Below, piece after piece: positions 1 to 9,770 of a DNA stretch of 64,000 nucleotides. The position numbers and the translations under genes are program-made. A model generated the notes under the pieces. That model did no database searches and was not told where the DNA came from. It saw nothing but the letters and a program-made list of their open reading frames with translations. Origin of the DNA: Rhynchopus sp. YZ270_cl-10 (taxonomy: Eukaryota > Euglenozoa > Diplonemea > Diplonemida > Diplonemidae); contig OZ037839.1 in assembly GCA_964035575.1 (NCBI GenBank), positions 496,001 to 560,000 of the forward strand. Reading direction: 5' to 3'. Every line of letters begins with the position of its first letter. Positions within the stretch are counted from its first letter, which is position 1.

Positions 1-712
1 CGATCAGCGCTAGGGAGTTGTCCAGCGCCTCGAAGCATCTTAGGACGCCCTTTTGATACTCGAGCGCGTTATCAAAAGTGGGTAGGGTCGACTCCCTGAA
101 TGCCTTTCCTACCTTTTCCCTGATCTCCTTTCTGATGCGGCTGTTTTGGATGTTTTTCCAGGTTGCAACAACATACGGCGAGAAATCAGCGTCGAGTGCC
201 GTTTGCTGGGACTTCTTGATAAACTCTATAGTTTTCTTGAGACTCTCGTTCTCCTGTTGCAGAAGATCCAAACGTGCAAAAGTGTGCATGAAAAGCTTCT
301 TAGCGGTTTCCGGAATCATTGCGAGGAGCCCTTCCACCGTGTCCTCTGCGTCGTCGTCCTCCTCGTCCTGCTGCTGCTGCTCGATCGGCTTTTCCTTTTT
401 CACCTTCGTTCTTGGCGCACGCCTCCACGCGCACACCGGACACACCCATCTCTCTGTCTTCTTGAGGAAGTCTGTGATCACCCCTTCAGGGATTAGCCCC
501 GTGTTCCGCATGCACGTCTTCGTGCACTGTCTGCCGCAGCCCATGCAGCCAAGGACACCCTTTTTGTGCATGACACCGCACGAAGGAAAAATGCACTCAT
601 CTTCGGTGTCCGGTTCCATTGCATTTGCTTTGGGGACTGGGGGTTTGATCTGGTCCCAAATGACCTTATCCCCCCCCGGCCAGCTATCCCAGGGAACAGC
701 CACAGATGACAT
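1..712 (-). CDS. Partial PHD-like zinc finger / coiled-coil protein, probably retroelement ORF
   Basis: An open frame of 237 codons starts at an ATG at 712 and runs off the left edge, so the C-terminus is missing. Residues about 40-94 hold eight cysteines spaced C-x4-C-x10-C-x2-C-x3-C-x3-C-x23-C-x2-C, a cross-brace layout like PHD or RING fingers. A basic linker, a Gln/Asp/Glu-rich acidic stretch (about 107-125) and a helical, coiled-coil-prone region follow. I do not recognise the family. The ~190 bases upstream (713-902) belong to a repeat found again near 30.36 and 63.6 kb, which suggests the ORF belongs to a dispersed element, perhaps ORF1 of a LINE. A host chromatin-type protein is the alternative. 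Confidence 0.55.
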   Translation of the reverse strand, partial: MSSVAVPWDSWPGGDKVIWDQIKPPVPKANAMEPDTEDECIFPSCGVMHKKGVLGCMGCGRQCTKTCMRNTGLIPEGVITDFLKKTERWVCPVCAWRRAPRTKVKKEKPIEQQQQDEEDDDAEDTVEGLLAMIPETAKKLFMHTFARLDLLQQENESLKKTIEFIKKSQQTALDADFSPYVVATWKNIQNSRIRKEIREKVGKAFRESTLPTFDNALEYQKGVLRCFEALDNSLALI

Positions 713-772
713 AGTTTCTTTTTGTTTGTTTGTTTTTTTTTTTTTTTTTTTTCAAACCCCAAAAGTCCCGAA

Positions 773-902
773 AACCCCGAAAAACCCGCGTCCTGAAGTA
801 CGGTGGAGAGGTGGAGCACAAGGGGGGAAGGGGAAAACGGTAAAACTCATGACAATCGACGAGCGCGTCTTTCATTTCCAGACGTATTGCATACTCGTAC
901 AA
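773..902 (-). repeat. Terminal block of a dispersed element, copy 1 of 3
   Basis: This GA-rich block ends in 'gcatactcgtacaaaa' and recurs at about 30318-30467 and 63598-63712. On the minus strand it would be the 5' end of the element carrying the zinc-finger ORF. The 30.4-kb copy ends exactly at the boundary of an insertion visible by comparison with 38.8 kb, so this edge is a true element end. Confidence 0.6.
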
Positions 903-997
903 AATTGAATGTAAAAGTAGAGACTACAACAAAAAAACAAACAAGAAGCCGCCCCGTACCCCTTAAACGTAAAAGTGACATTTTTGTTGACAAAAAA

Positions 998-1147
998 ATA
1001 TATCCGTTTCGCTTGATCAGATCTCGACCGTTTGTTGCATTGCACGCTTCCACCTTTGAAAAAATTGATTGTTTCCAGCACACGCGGACTGTGTCAGTGT
1101 GTGTTGGTATATGATTATTGCCTGAAGTACAGAAAATGGGAGTGTCG
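998..1147 (-). repeat. Chimeric repeat: SL-RNA-like segment plus element 3' tail, copy 1
   Basis: This block recurs at 61692-61850; its 57-base outer part alone occurs at 29116-29172. On the minus strand it reads: TTTCTGTACTT (1135-1125), a strong hairpin (1107-1075, arms CCAACACAC/GTGTGCTGG), a run AATTTTTTC resembling an Sm site (near 1054-1071), then the tail ending in GGATATA. Hairpin plus Sm-like site plus the 11-mer resembles spliced-leader RNA organisation, but no GT donor follows the 11-mer (it is followed by CAGGCAAT). It could be a retrotransposed small-RNA/LINE chimera or a coincidence. Confidence 0.45.
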
Positions 1148-1279
1148 GTGGCGGAGCACAAAAGAGGTAAAATGAGAAACACATCGGGTGGGGTCTCTGA
1201 TCTAATCTGTGCGACGAATATATTTCCCCTAACACGCCATGTTTGGCCAGGGCCTCTCCAGCGCGTCAGTTGCAGAAGA
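1147..1279. repeat. Dispersed repeat also at 63438-63569
   Basis: About 132 bases starting 'ggtggcggagcac' are nearly identical to 63438-63569 in the same orientation. No coding potential is seen. With the neighbouring blocks it shows that both window ends carry members of the same repeat assembly. Confidence 0.8.
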
Positions 1280-1829
1280 AAAATAGCTAAAAAATAGCGG
1301 ACATGTCGAAAAGGGAGAAAACCGGGGGGTTAAAAACATACCTTGTACTCGGCCCACTCTCCAGGTACAAAGAACATCACTGCACGACAAACCCACTACT
1401 ACGATAGAAAATAACTATTTTTTACCGAACAGAAAGGTCGTTTTATTGATGAGTGTTTTCTGAGTGCACACTCAGTGGGGACAAAATGCAACACTTACCG
1501 AAAAAATTCTCCAATCGGACAAAAACCTTTCTAAACACCCAAAAAAAAACACCTCAGTCCACATCCGCTGGGGTCGCGAGATGGAAATATATGGTTTTAC
1601 AGCTTTTAGGGGGTCTAGCGTGGGTCCCAGATGCATTTTGCAACGGGTCTGTGTGTGCCTCAACCGCTTCACAGTACCCTTTTTTGTAACTGAAAACGAC
1701 GCATCCTGTACCTAAGTGCACTGAAGCCTTGCTTGCGTCCTCCTTCGTGGTTTTGGGCGTTCGCACGCGAGAATCATTATCGCATTCTCACATGTAATTC
1801 TCGCATCACGGAGAGGATTTTAGCGTCAC

Positions 1830-2560
1830 GTGACCACAAAAAAAGTGCACAGAATTAGTTTGGTCAAAAATCACCTTGCACTTGTGAAGGAATTGCTAAG
1901 GAAATGTGAAATATGCGTGTTTGGTACACAAAAGTGCGTTTTGGGTGGTTCTGAAGGGTCAAAACACCAAAAAAATGCGTTTTTTTGCATTTTTGGTCAC
2001 CCAAGGACCCACTATTTTGGTTGATATTTTTTTTTTCCCTTTGCGAAAAAATACCCAAAAATCACGGCTATAAAAACGCTAAGGAAAAATCGATATTCAT
2101 TTTTTGGGCAGAGAAGTGCGTTTTAGGCGCCCACAGATGGTCAAAACATCAAATTTTTTGTGTTTTTGGCATCTTTGGACACCCAAGGACCCACTGTCAG
2201 GGGTGAATTTTTTTTGCCTGAGATTTGCCTTTGCCAAAAATCGAAAAAAAAAATTATGAAGGAAATTGCTAAGAAAAAGTCGAAATTGTGGGCCCCTGTA
2301 GTGCATATGGCGGTACCCCAGATCGTCAAAACACCCGACTCTTGCGTTTTTTTGCACTTTTTGGTGCACAAAAACCCTACTCAGGGGTCAAAATTTTCCC
2401 GGAAAAAAAAATTTTTTTTTCGAGATTTTTCAAAAATCGACTTGTCTTTGGTAAAAACCACGAAATTTCGGGTTCGCAAAACCACGTTTTAGACCCCCAC
2501 AGATGCTCAAAAGTGCCAAATTTTGCTTTAAATGGCCTCAAATCGTCGAAATTAGCCCTA
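1830..2560. repeat. Degenerate ~180-bp AT-rich tandem units
   Basis: Successive units each contain a 'ttgctaagg' type start, a 'gtgcgttt' motif, 'gtcaaaacac(c)' and 'caaggacccact'. At least four units run end to end. An inverted relative fills 62160-62960 and a fragment lies near 10090-10260. The minor reading frames here are repeat artefacts. Confidence 0.7.
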
Positions 2561-2639
2561 TATAGGGGCGAAAAAAAAAATTCGAGAGTCCCTTTCCCTG
2601 GGAGACAATAGCCAGAAATCTGAGAAAAAAAAAAAAACT

Positions 2640-2815
2640 GGCCAGATTTCCAGATCTGGCCAGATCTGGGGGGGTTTTTTTTTTTTTTGAAAAAAAAAAT
2701 TTCCCAGATTCCCAGATCTGGCCAGATCTGGCCAGATCTGGAAACAAGATCTCCACATCTGGAAAACGAGCCAGATCTGGGGAATTGGCCCCCAAATCTG
2801 GCCAGATCTGGCAGC
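2640..2815. repeat. CCAGATCTGG palindromic decamer array
   Basis: The self-complementary decamer CCAGATCTGG or close variants occurs about ten times, broken by a poly-T/poly-A inverted segment near 2675-2700. Each unit can fold on itself. Confidence 0.8.
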
Positions 2816-2909
2816 ATCCGTGATCTAAGCATCTAAGGACCGGAAATCGACCAAAAGAGATAAAGAGATAACGCTGTACACTTTCGTCAAATTTTGAACG
2901 TTTTTTTTT

Positions 2910-3035
2910 GAAAACTTGGTTGTATTAGTGTAGACACCCGAGGATGAACTCCAATATATTGGTTTTTTTTTTTTTTTTGAAAACTTGGTTGTATTAGTGT
3001 AGCCACCCTAGAGTGTGCTCCACTATTTTTTTTTT
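2910..3035. repeat. Short dispersed motif, two tandem copies
   Basis: Two copies of a ~50-base unit beginning 'gaaaacttggttgtatta' after a T-tract. Further copies lie at about 39868-39921 and 42760-42808. The unit always follows a poly-T run. Function unknown. Confidence 0.65.
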
Positions 3036-3042
3036 TGAAGTC

Positions 3043-3217
3043 CGCTCACGGGCAGTAATGTATATTGGGGTAGTGGTGGTGCAGTAAAGGGGGAAATATG
3101 TGGGAAACCCCCCTTTTTTGGTTTTTCGCGTGGTTGTGTGCAGGGTTTTATATAGCCAGCACCCACCAAAACGGTGGTTTTGTGTGAGGCAGTCATTGTT
3201 TTTGTGTGTGGAAAACT
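3043..3217. repeat. Repeat with inverted copy at 33505-33662
   Basis: The segment containing 'tatatagccagcaccc' and 'gggcagtaatgtatattg' is the reverse complement of 33505-33662 with few differences. Non-coding; family not recognised. Confidence 0.75.
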
Positions 3218-3382
3218 AGTGTCCTATCCAGGAATCCAGATTTCAAGATCGGGGTCAGCTTGTTTTTTTGCCCAAAAATTCAGCACTGCTGACAAAGGAA
3301 GACATTGGGAGCTGTAGTTTTTTTTGCGGAGCAAAAAAAACAAGATAAAATGGCGCCGCAGGCGAAAAAAATTCATGGTACG

Positions 3383-3426
3383 GTGACTCGTGGTGTAAAA
3401 AGCTAGCTTTTTACACCACGAGTCAC
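3383..3426. repeat. Perfect 44-bp palindrome
   Basis: Two 22-base arms starting 'gtgactcgtggtgtaaaaag' meet at the centre GCT/AGC with no spacer and no mismatch. It touches the stop codon of the candidate exon at 3427-3540. It could be a hairpin-forming 3' signal or a tiny foldback element. Confidence 0.85.
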
Positions 3427-3540
3427 TCAAAGAACCCCTTTTTGCGGAATCCCGACTCGTTTTTTAGGCTTCTTGACGACCGTGCTCTTCATGGTGGGGT
3501 CGCGTTGCTCTGTAGTCCCTTCGGGACCCCTCTTAGAGCC
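3427..3540 (-). CDS. Candidate 3'-terminal exon, unknown gene
   Basis: After a plausible acceptor ('ttaccttaccttacag') a 37-codon frame runs to TGA at 3427. It is basic near the end (VVKKPKKRVG). No upstream exon could be identified because the adjoining DNA is minisatellite. It may be the tail of a decayed or unrecognised gene, or chance. Confidence 0.25.
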   Translation of the reverse strand, partial: GSKRGPEGTTEQRDPTMKSTVVKKPKKRVGIPQKGVL

Positions 3541-3785
3541 CTGTAAGGTAAGGTAAAAATTGCAAAAAATCCCGAAATTCTATAGTTTTTTTTTTTTTTT
3601 TCGGTTTTTTGTGGGATTTGGTCCCACATACAGATACCTATATACATCACTGCTCACGGGTTTATGAATGGCTACGTATATTATTACTATATTTTTAAAG
3701 TACGACCAAGATCGAGACTTTCTACATTCAGAAAAATGACCACAAAAATGAAGAAAATGTGCCATACTTGGTGCTATCCGGGGAG

Positions 3786-4690
3786 CGGCGTTTTGCAAAG
3801 TTTCACAAAGTTTCACAAAATGTCACAAAATTTCAATCCTATGCACAACGTGTCGCAACGTTTCACAACGCTTCACAACTTTTCACAACTATGTACACAC
3901 ACCGTTGTGAAAAGTTGTGAAGAGTTGTGATTTTGATTGAAATTTTGTGAAAAGTTGTGATTTGGATTGAAAATTGTGAAAAGTTGTGAAAGTTGTGAAT
4001 ATTTGTGAGAAGTTGTGATTTTGATTGAAATTTTGCGAAACTTTGTGAAAAGTTGTGATTTTGGTTGAAATTTTGTAAAAAGTTGTGAAAAGTTGTGAAG
4101 AGTTGTGATTTTGATTGAAATTTTGCGAAACTTTGTGAAAAGTTGTGATTTTGGTTGAAATTTTGTAAAAAGTTGTGAAAAGTTGTGAAGAGTTGTGATT
4201 TTGATTGAAAATTGTGAAAAGTTGTGAAAATTGTGAAAAGTTGTGAAAGCTGTGAAAAGTTGTGAAAAGTTGTGATTTTGATTGAAATTTTGCGAAACTT
4301 TGTGCAAAGTTGTGATTTGGATTGAAATTTTGTGAAAAATTGTGAAAAGTTGTGCTTTTAATTGAAACTTTGTGACAAGGTGTGAAAGTTGTGAAAAGTT
4401 GTGAAAGCTGTGAAAAGTTGTGAAAAGTTGTGATTTTGATTGAAATTTTGCGAAACTTTGTGCAAAGTTGTGATTTGGATTGAAATTTTGTGAAAAGTTG
4501 TGATTTTGATTGAAATTTCGTGAAATTTTGTGAAAAATTGTGAAAAGTTGTGATTTTAATTGAAATTTGTGAAAAGTTGTGCTTTTAATTGAAATTTTGT
4601 GACAAGGTGTGAAAGTTGTGAAAAGTTGTGAAAGCTGTGAAAAGTTGTGAAAAGTTGTGATTTTGATTGAAATTTTGTGAAACTTTGCAA
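3786..4690. repeat. GTTGTGAAAAG minisatellite with inverted left flank
   Basis: About 0.8 kb of variable 11-36-base units built on 'gttgtgaaaagttgtgattt'. The left 110 bases (3786-3898) carry the opposite strand of the same motif (TTTCACAAC), so the array can fold into a large hairpin. The minus strand is open for 283 codons of 'FHNFSQLFT'-type repeats with no sign of a real protein. Confidence 0.85.
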
Positions 4691-4992
4691 AACGCCGCCC
4701 CCCGGATAGCACCATCATACACATTTATGCACGAAGCCCCCTCTCTACGGGAATGAGAGGAGCGAGAAAGAGCACAATGAACAAGAATGCGTCTCGTGTT
4801 GTGAGGGGGGTTGCTGTGTTCAAGGAAAGCTTCAATAATGCAGGCAATTAGAATCTCAGCAAACAAAAAAGCACGGCGAGTGCACTACACTCTGTGCACT
4901 CTTGCCGCCCTTATAAGAGAAAAAACCGTTTTAACCCAGCAATATCCCAAAAAAAGCCCTGATTTCAAAACATTCTAATGCAAAGCTAACAT

Positions 4993-7884
4993 CTAAAACC
5001 CATTCTCCAATCGCTCTTCCACGACCGTCATCTCCACCGAGATTAAGTCTTCATGGAAAGGTTCAAGGAAGGCGTGGTTGGTGGGGTCCATTTCTAGGGA
5101 CTGCATCGCGCGCCGTTGTGCCATCCAGTACAGACACCCCGCGCAGACAACACACACAAGCACCGCAGACAGCGCGAGGATCACAAACAGATAGCCCTCC
5201 TTCTCTGTGTCCGCACTGTCCGACTCAGAACTGCCACTCCCGTGCAGCGGGATGTATGGCGGGGCTGGTGTTCTTGGTGGTGGTGCGATTGGCGGCGCAC
5301 GCGTCGGGGTCACCCCTGGCGTCACCGCGGTGGGGAGCGGGGTGGACACGAACCCTTCTGGTCCTCGGGTCACAGGATTGGGCACGTTTGTGTAGGTGAA
5401 GGGCTTTGCACGGAATAGAATGTCTGAGGCATTGCCATCCCGGGTTTCGTCTGCGTAGGAGACAAGCATGTTGGTGACCCTCCCCGCATCTCTTGTCGCA
5501 AAGGCATCGGCGTACCACTGATTGGCAGTTGCGACTGCAGCAACGTCGGTCTGGTCTATCACTGCCCCGGCCTCGTTGAACATAAGCCCTGTCAGTATCC
5601 ATTTCTGGTCGCCCACGGTGCCTGAGTTGAAGACCATACGGAAGAAGCCGTTCTCTGCGGCAACGACCTTTGGGTTGCGCGAGAAGTCGCCTATCGGTCC
5701 GATGTGCACCCCGTAGCTGTCGACACCGCCAAGAAGCGGCTGCCCCGTGGAGGTGTACTCCTGTATGCGCACCACAGCTTCCGCACCCAGAATGCACTCC
5801 CAAGCAATGAGAATGTTCCCGGTGTCGGGGAACACCGAAATAGACGACGCATAGTAGTGGTCAAATATCCCGTACATATGCACCACCGCGCCGTTCGCGT
5901 GAAACCCATCGCTGTTCGTCCCGACCGAGTACTGGCTCCACTGCAATTTGGTCGCTTCCGGGTGGAACGGCGAAAAGCTGATGTACAAAACATAAACGCG
6001 CTGCCCGTGACACACCACACCACGGACCCGAGCATCCACACCGTCCGTGGAGATCTGGGTGATGGTGCTGCCGTTGATGACCTGCATCACCACGGAGTTG
6101 CCGTTCTGCCATGCCATGACTGTGCGTCCGTCTCCCAGACCGCACAGCGCAGGGTGGGTTTGGTTCTTCCCTTTCAGTGCCGGGGTGGTGTCGCCGGACA
6201 CAACCTGGCTGGGCCCCATGGTTCCATAGTTGGACACTGTACGGAGGTGGATTTCCCTGAGATCTGTTGCGTTGTTGTGAACATCCCAGGCTGCTACGAA
6301 GCCGTCGAGAACCTCCCCTGTTCTGTTCAACGCCGACACTGCGGGACGTACTGCGGATTCAAACACACCCGACTGTGCCTCAAAATCATTCAACTGCACA
6401 ACCTTTGGTGTGCCCGGAGCTGACGCACCCGCTGCGAGATATGGGTAGGTGTTCGCGTACACGGAGTTGTACTGCTCTCCGGTTTCGTACACCACCACAA
6501 GGGCAAATCCACCACTGGTGAGGCCAACACCTGCGGAGGTGGAGTTGAAGACCCGCGGCCTTTCGGTGGGGACGGGGGTGTCGCGGATGGGCACATTCGT
6601 TTCTGGCGACGTTGTTACGGCTGTGGCGTTGAACGCTGCCACGTTGAAGCACTTTGCGAAGCGTGGTGCACCGTACGTGTGGTCTGGATAGCACTGCTTC
6701 ACGCCTCCACCGGGCACTGCGGCGGAGGCGACCACAAACTCGCCCGCAGGGACAGACAGAGGGTTCAGTGTGACGCTCGCCAACCCTGTAACCCATCTCC
6801 ACGTGGTGTTCTGCAACAGCTCTGCCTCCATAGGCGCAAAGAACACCGTCACCACAGACACGCCACCATCCCTCTTAGCCGTAAAGGACAACGCTGCCTG
6901 CTCATTGCTCAACTCAGTAAACGTAATAGGCGCGTCGACGTCGACAGCAAACCCCAAGGAATGTGCGGCACCCACACACCCCGACGCATGCTCCGGCGTG
7001 CTTTGCGAGCACACCAACGCAAGACTGTTGCCCCGGTACATACCAAACAGAACCGCATCCTCCAAGCCACCCACCGCAGGGCACGTTGCCTTGGGGACAA
7101 GCATTTCCTTGAAAGTCGTGTCGTAGGGCGACGTCACACCTGCATGGTGCACATGAACAAAAACCTGCGCCATCGGAGCACCGTCGGATTCGCAGGCAAT
7201 GACGTAGTGCACATCGATGTCGAAGGAGAACTGTGTGGAGACGTTCCGCCCTGCCACAGCACAGGCACGGCAGCTGTCGTACAGCGAAAACGCGTCTTCG
7301 GAGAAATCCGCAGTCGCCTCGACCCCAGTCTTCGCGGACAGGTCGGTCTGGTTTACAAGGTACGTCCTCGAGACAGAGACGGTAGCGTTGGACGAGGCAC
7401 GCACAGTGTCGTTTCCGTGGTACGAAGCGGTCCACGCAATGTAAATGTAGTTGTCATTTCCGAAAAGATAGGGCTCCATGTTGAACGTGGAGTCTGAGTC
7501 GGAGACGACGGTCTCGTCTAAAGAAACCCCGAGACGGGTGGACACACTCACAGCTCTCGCCACGATGCTTGACTTGACCCCAGGGTACGTCTGCTGCCAC
7601 ACAGCCAGGAATCCGCCGTTTGTCCTGATAATTGCGGGGGAGGAGAGGATGGGAGCTGTGTCCGGGTTTGAGGGCACTTTGTTCACCATAAATATAAAGG
7701 TACGTCCGTTAACGCCGACCTGGCACTGGCACTCCACATAGTTGCTGTTGTTTGCTACATACAGCGCCGCACGGCCGCCTCCGTCAAGCACAGCAACACT
7801 TGTGTCACGAAACGAAGTGCCACTGCACAGCGCTGCAAGCGACAGCACCGCGCACACCACACCAGGCCTCAACAACGGGCCCAT
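4993..7884 (-). CDS. Large type I membrane surface protein
   Basis: The protein is about 963 aa. The start at 7884 is chosen because the next ~20 residues (MGPLLRPGVVCAVLSLAALC) form a good signal peptide; an in-frame ATG 34 codons upstream would bury it. A ~850-residue ectodomain follows, rich in N-glycosylation sequons and cysteines, with repeated hydrophobic 'F/V-A-W' strands (AVWQQTYPG, YIAWTASYHG, AAWDVHNN, IAWECILG) that suggest a beta-propeller. A Pro/Thr-rich stalk, a Ser/Asp/Glu linker, one transmembrane helix (about 900-922) and a ~40-residue acidic tail complete it. No known family is recognised. It is probably a plasma-membrane or flagellar receptor or adhesin. The gene downstream on the same strand order (8493-9770) has a similar plan. 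Confidence 0.85.
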   Translation of the reverse strand: MGPLLRPGVVCAVLSLAALCSGTSFRDTSVAVLDGGGRAALYVANNSNYVECQCQVGVNGRTFIFMVNKVPSNPDTAPILSSPAIIRTNGGFLAVWQQTYPGVKSSIVARAVSVSTRLGVSLDETVVSDSDSTFNMEPYLFGNDNYIYIAWTASYHGNDTVRASSNATVSVSRTYLVNQTDLSAKTGVEATADFSEDAFSLYDSCRACAVAGRNVSTQFSFDIDVHYVIACESDGAPMAQVFVHVHHAGVTSPYDTTFKEMLVPKATCPAVGGLEDAVLFGMYRGNSLALVCSQSTPEHASGCVGAAHSLGFAVDVDAPITFTELSNEQAALSFTAKRDGGVSVVTVFFAPMEAELLQNTTWRWVTGLASVTLNPLSVPAGEFVVASAAVPGGGVKQCYPDHTYGAPRFAKCFNVAAFNATAVTTSPETNVPIRDTPVPTERPRVFNSTSAGVGLTSGGFALVVVYETGEQYNSVYANTYPYLAAGASAPGTPKVVQLNDFEAQSGVFESAVRPAVSALNRTGEVLDGFVAAWDVHNNATDLREIHLRTVSNYGTMGPSQVVSGDTTPALKGKNQTHPALCGLGDGRTVMAWQNGNSVVMQVINGSTITQISTDGVDARVRGVVCHGQRVYVLYISFSPFHPEATKLQWSQYSVGTNSDGFHANGAVVHMYGIFDHYYASSISVFPDTGNILIAWECILGAEAVVRIQEYTSTGQPLLGGVDSYGVHIGPIGDFSRNPKVVAAENGFFRMVFNSGTVGDQKWILTGLMFNEAGAVIDQTDVAAVATANQWYADAFATRDAGRVTNMLVSYADETRDGNASDILFRAKPFTYTNVPNPVTRGPEGFVSTPLPTAVTPGVTPTRAPPIAPPPRTPAPPYIPLHGSGSSESDSADTEKEGYLFVILALSAVLVCVVCAGCLYWMAQRRAMQSLEMDPTNHAFLEPFHEDLISVEMTVVEERLENGF

Positions 7885-8492
7885 CGGATGGTTTTCCTTG
7901 TTGGGTTTTATAAAGGGGACTACGGGAGTTTCTGGGGAGGAGAAAAAATTGAATGAAGATAAGATTCTTTGCCGGCTGCCGCACACCTTTGAGACCAGCG
8001 CCTACGGTTGCCCTTACAGGGGGGTGAAGGAAGGTAAGTTGAAAAACGGGATAAAAGAAACACGCTGAAGGCGGGTATGGAGCGAAGTGGAAAAACACTG
8101 TGCCATTCTGCTGCAGTTGCGAGCCCATCCAGCAACGTGCTGGGGGGCATTATTATTTTCGTCCGACATGGTGTTATTGGGGCTTGGGGTATACCCCGAG
8201 AAGGGCCCGATAAGAACATTTTTTGAGGAAATCACACCACAAAAATACTAAAAGTTCTGGTAAAGTACTAAACGCAATACATTTTTTTCTAGGTTTGCGA
8301 AGAAGACGAGACCTGATCGAAATCAGATGCTAGGATAGGATTTCCTCATTCGTTGTAAAAGAAGTTGACTTGAACACAAAGCACTAGTGACACTTGCACC
8401 CTTCGGTACAAATGACAGACCCCCCCCGCCCCCACCCCCGCCCAACCATGCAGTCCTACACTCCATTTGGTGACATCAGAAACAGAGAGACG
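7885..8492. other. Intergenic region between two surface-protein genes
   Basis: No open frame of note. It should hold the 3' UTR of the 8493-9770 gene and the acceptor of the 4993-7884 gene. A TATAAA run lies at about 7910. No repeats shared with the rest of the window were noticed. Confidence 0.5.
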
Positions 8493-9770
8493 CTACTGAA
8501 CTACCTCCATCTCCCTCGCATCGATCATGTGCGCATCACGCAGATACGGCCCACCACTTTGTGTGCTGTCGTACGAAACGCTGGAAGTGAACGTCTGTCC
8601 TTGGCGTGCCGTGCGTGCAAGCTTCCTTTTCCTGCCCCCTGCCGTGATGAAGAGCCCTGCAGCGAGGAAGAAGAACGTCACAGATGCCAACCCCATCACA
8701 TACAGCGCACCGTAGGATACCCTGGAAGCAGCACCACGACACGCTTTCGGGATACCACATACAACCACACCACCGTCAACTGTCACAACCAACCCATCCA
8801 CCACAGTGAACACACCAGAAGCCACAACGCTACCACGCACTGAGAGAGTCTTTGCGGAGCCATTCAGTACGTACTCCGTTACGACACCTTGCGACGCAAT
8901 GAAGAGAGCACCATCGATGAGGACAGAGGAGCTGGACGGTGCACGCTTGATGGTACTGTGGAATATTAAACTGCTGTCGTAAACGGTGACACTACTTTGC
9001 GAGACAGCGAGCAACGTGCCGGAGGAAGCGTGCAATCCGTTCGCGAGCACCGCCGATGACAGCATTTCGTTTCGCATCAAAACAACCGGACGGCTCGGGT
9101 CACCAACATCCACCGCCACCGCAGCCAGCCCTACAACAATATACACCCTCTCACCCTCCCCCGCAATCGCAAGACCACCAGACACCACCTCCAGCACTGT
9201 CCTCCCCATCTCCCCCAAATCTTCCCCTAATACACGGAATATCACTTCGTCTCCGAGGCATACTTCGTAAATATGCTTTAAAAACGTCCAGACACATTCC
9301 TTTCCGATCTCCACTGTACGCAGACGTGGTGTATCTATGTCAACAGAAAGCAGACTACCCCCTTCACATTCCATCACAGCTACACCTCCACGAACCGTGA
9401 GATGCTCTCCACAACCATTCGGGACATGAAAGGAGAAGGTGGGTGTGGAGGTGCCGCTTATGTTAACGGAGTAGAAGGCATCTGAAGCGGCCACATGGAT
9501 GACACCACATCCTTCACCGGGTGTTATAGCCTGGGGTATCGCATCCATAGGAAATGAACGGGTGTTGACAAAGGCCACCCCTTCTGTGCTGCAGACCATA
9601 TCCCCCAGAGGAGCATACGATGCAGTGCCGTCCGTAGACAAACCCCCCGAGGCACTCATAACGTGAAATGATATGAAAAGAAATGTTGACTTAAAATACA
9701 GCCCGCTCGTGGCAGAGTAGCTTGGTTCATGAGCGGGGTAGCTGGAGTGACAATCTATGACCCATCTCAT
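8493..9770 (-). CDS. Membrane-anchored beta-strand-rich surface protein
   Basis: Up to 425 codons. The N-terminus is uncertain: the first ATG (9770) gives a weak hydrophobic stretch (LYFKSTFLFISFHV), while an ATG at 9659 follows a pyrimidine-rich tract but leaves no signal peptide. The ~300-residue body has repeated short strands with alternating Val/Gly (GGVAVMEC, GGLAIAG, GVVTEYVLN, GLVVTVDGG), again suggesting a propeller or cadherin-like ectodomain. One transmembrane helix lies near residues 345-370, followed by a basic, Ser/Thr-rich cytosolic tail of ~55 residues. The plan (ectodomain, single helix, short tail) matches the adjacent 963-aa gene. Family unknown. Confidence 0.75.
   Translation of the reverse strand: MRWVIDCHSSYPAHEPSYSATSGLYFKSTFLFISFHVMSASGGLSTDGTASYAPLGDMVCSTEGVAFVNTRSFPMDAIPQAITPGEGCGVIHVAASDAFYSVNISGTSTPTFSFHVPNGCGEHLTVRGGVAVMECEGGSLLSVDIDTPRLRTVEIGKECVWTFLKHIYEVCLGDEVIFRVLGEDLGEMGRTVLEVVSGGLAIAGEGERVYIVVGLAAVAVDVGDPSRPVVLMRNEMLSSAVLANGLHASSGTLLAVSQSSVTVYDSSLIFHSTIKRAPSSSSVLIDGALFIASQGVVTEYVLNGSAKTLSVRGSVVASGVFTVVDGLVVTVDGGVVVCGIPKACRGAASRVSYGALYVMGLASVTFFFLAAGLFITAGGRKRKLARTARQGQTFTSSVSYDSTQSGGPYLRDAHMIDAREMEVVQ

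Noticed and set aside
78-908. 276-codon plus-strand frame
   Set aside because: Antisense to the zinc-finger ORF, Ser/Cys/Phe-rich, and runs through a poly-T tract and a repeat.
998-1147. Functional spliced-leader RNA gene
   Set aside because: No GT donor after the leader-like core, not in a tandem SL array, and fused to a retroelement tail.
3873-4724. 283-codon minus-strand frame (FHNFSQLFT repeats)
   Set aside because: Pure minisatellite translation without domains, start context or flanking gene structure.
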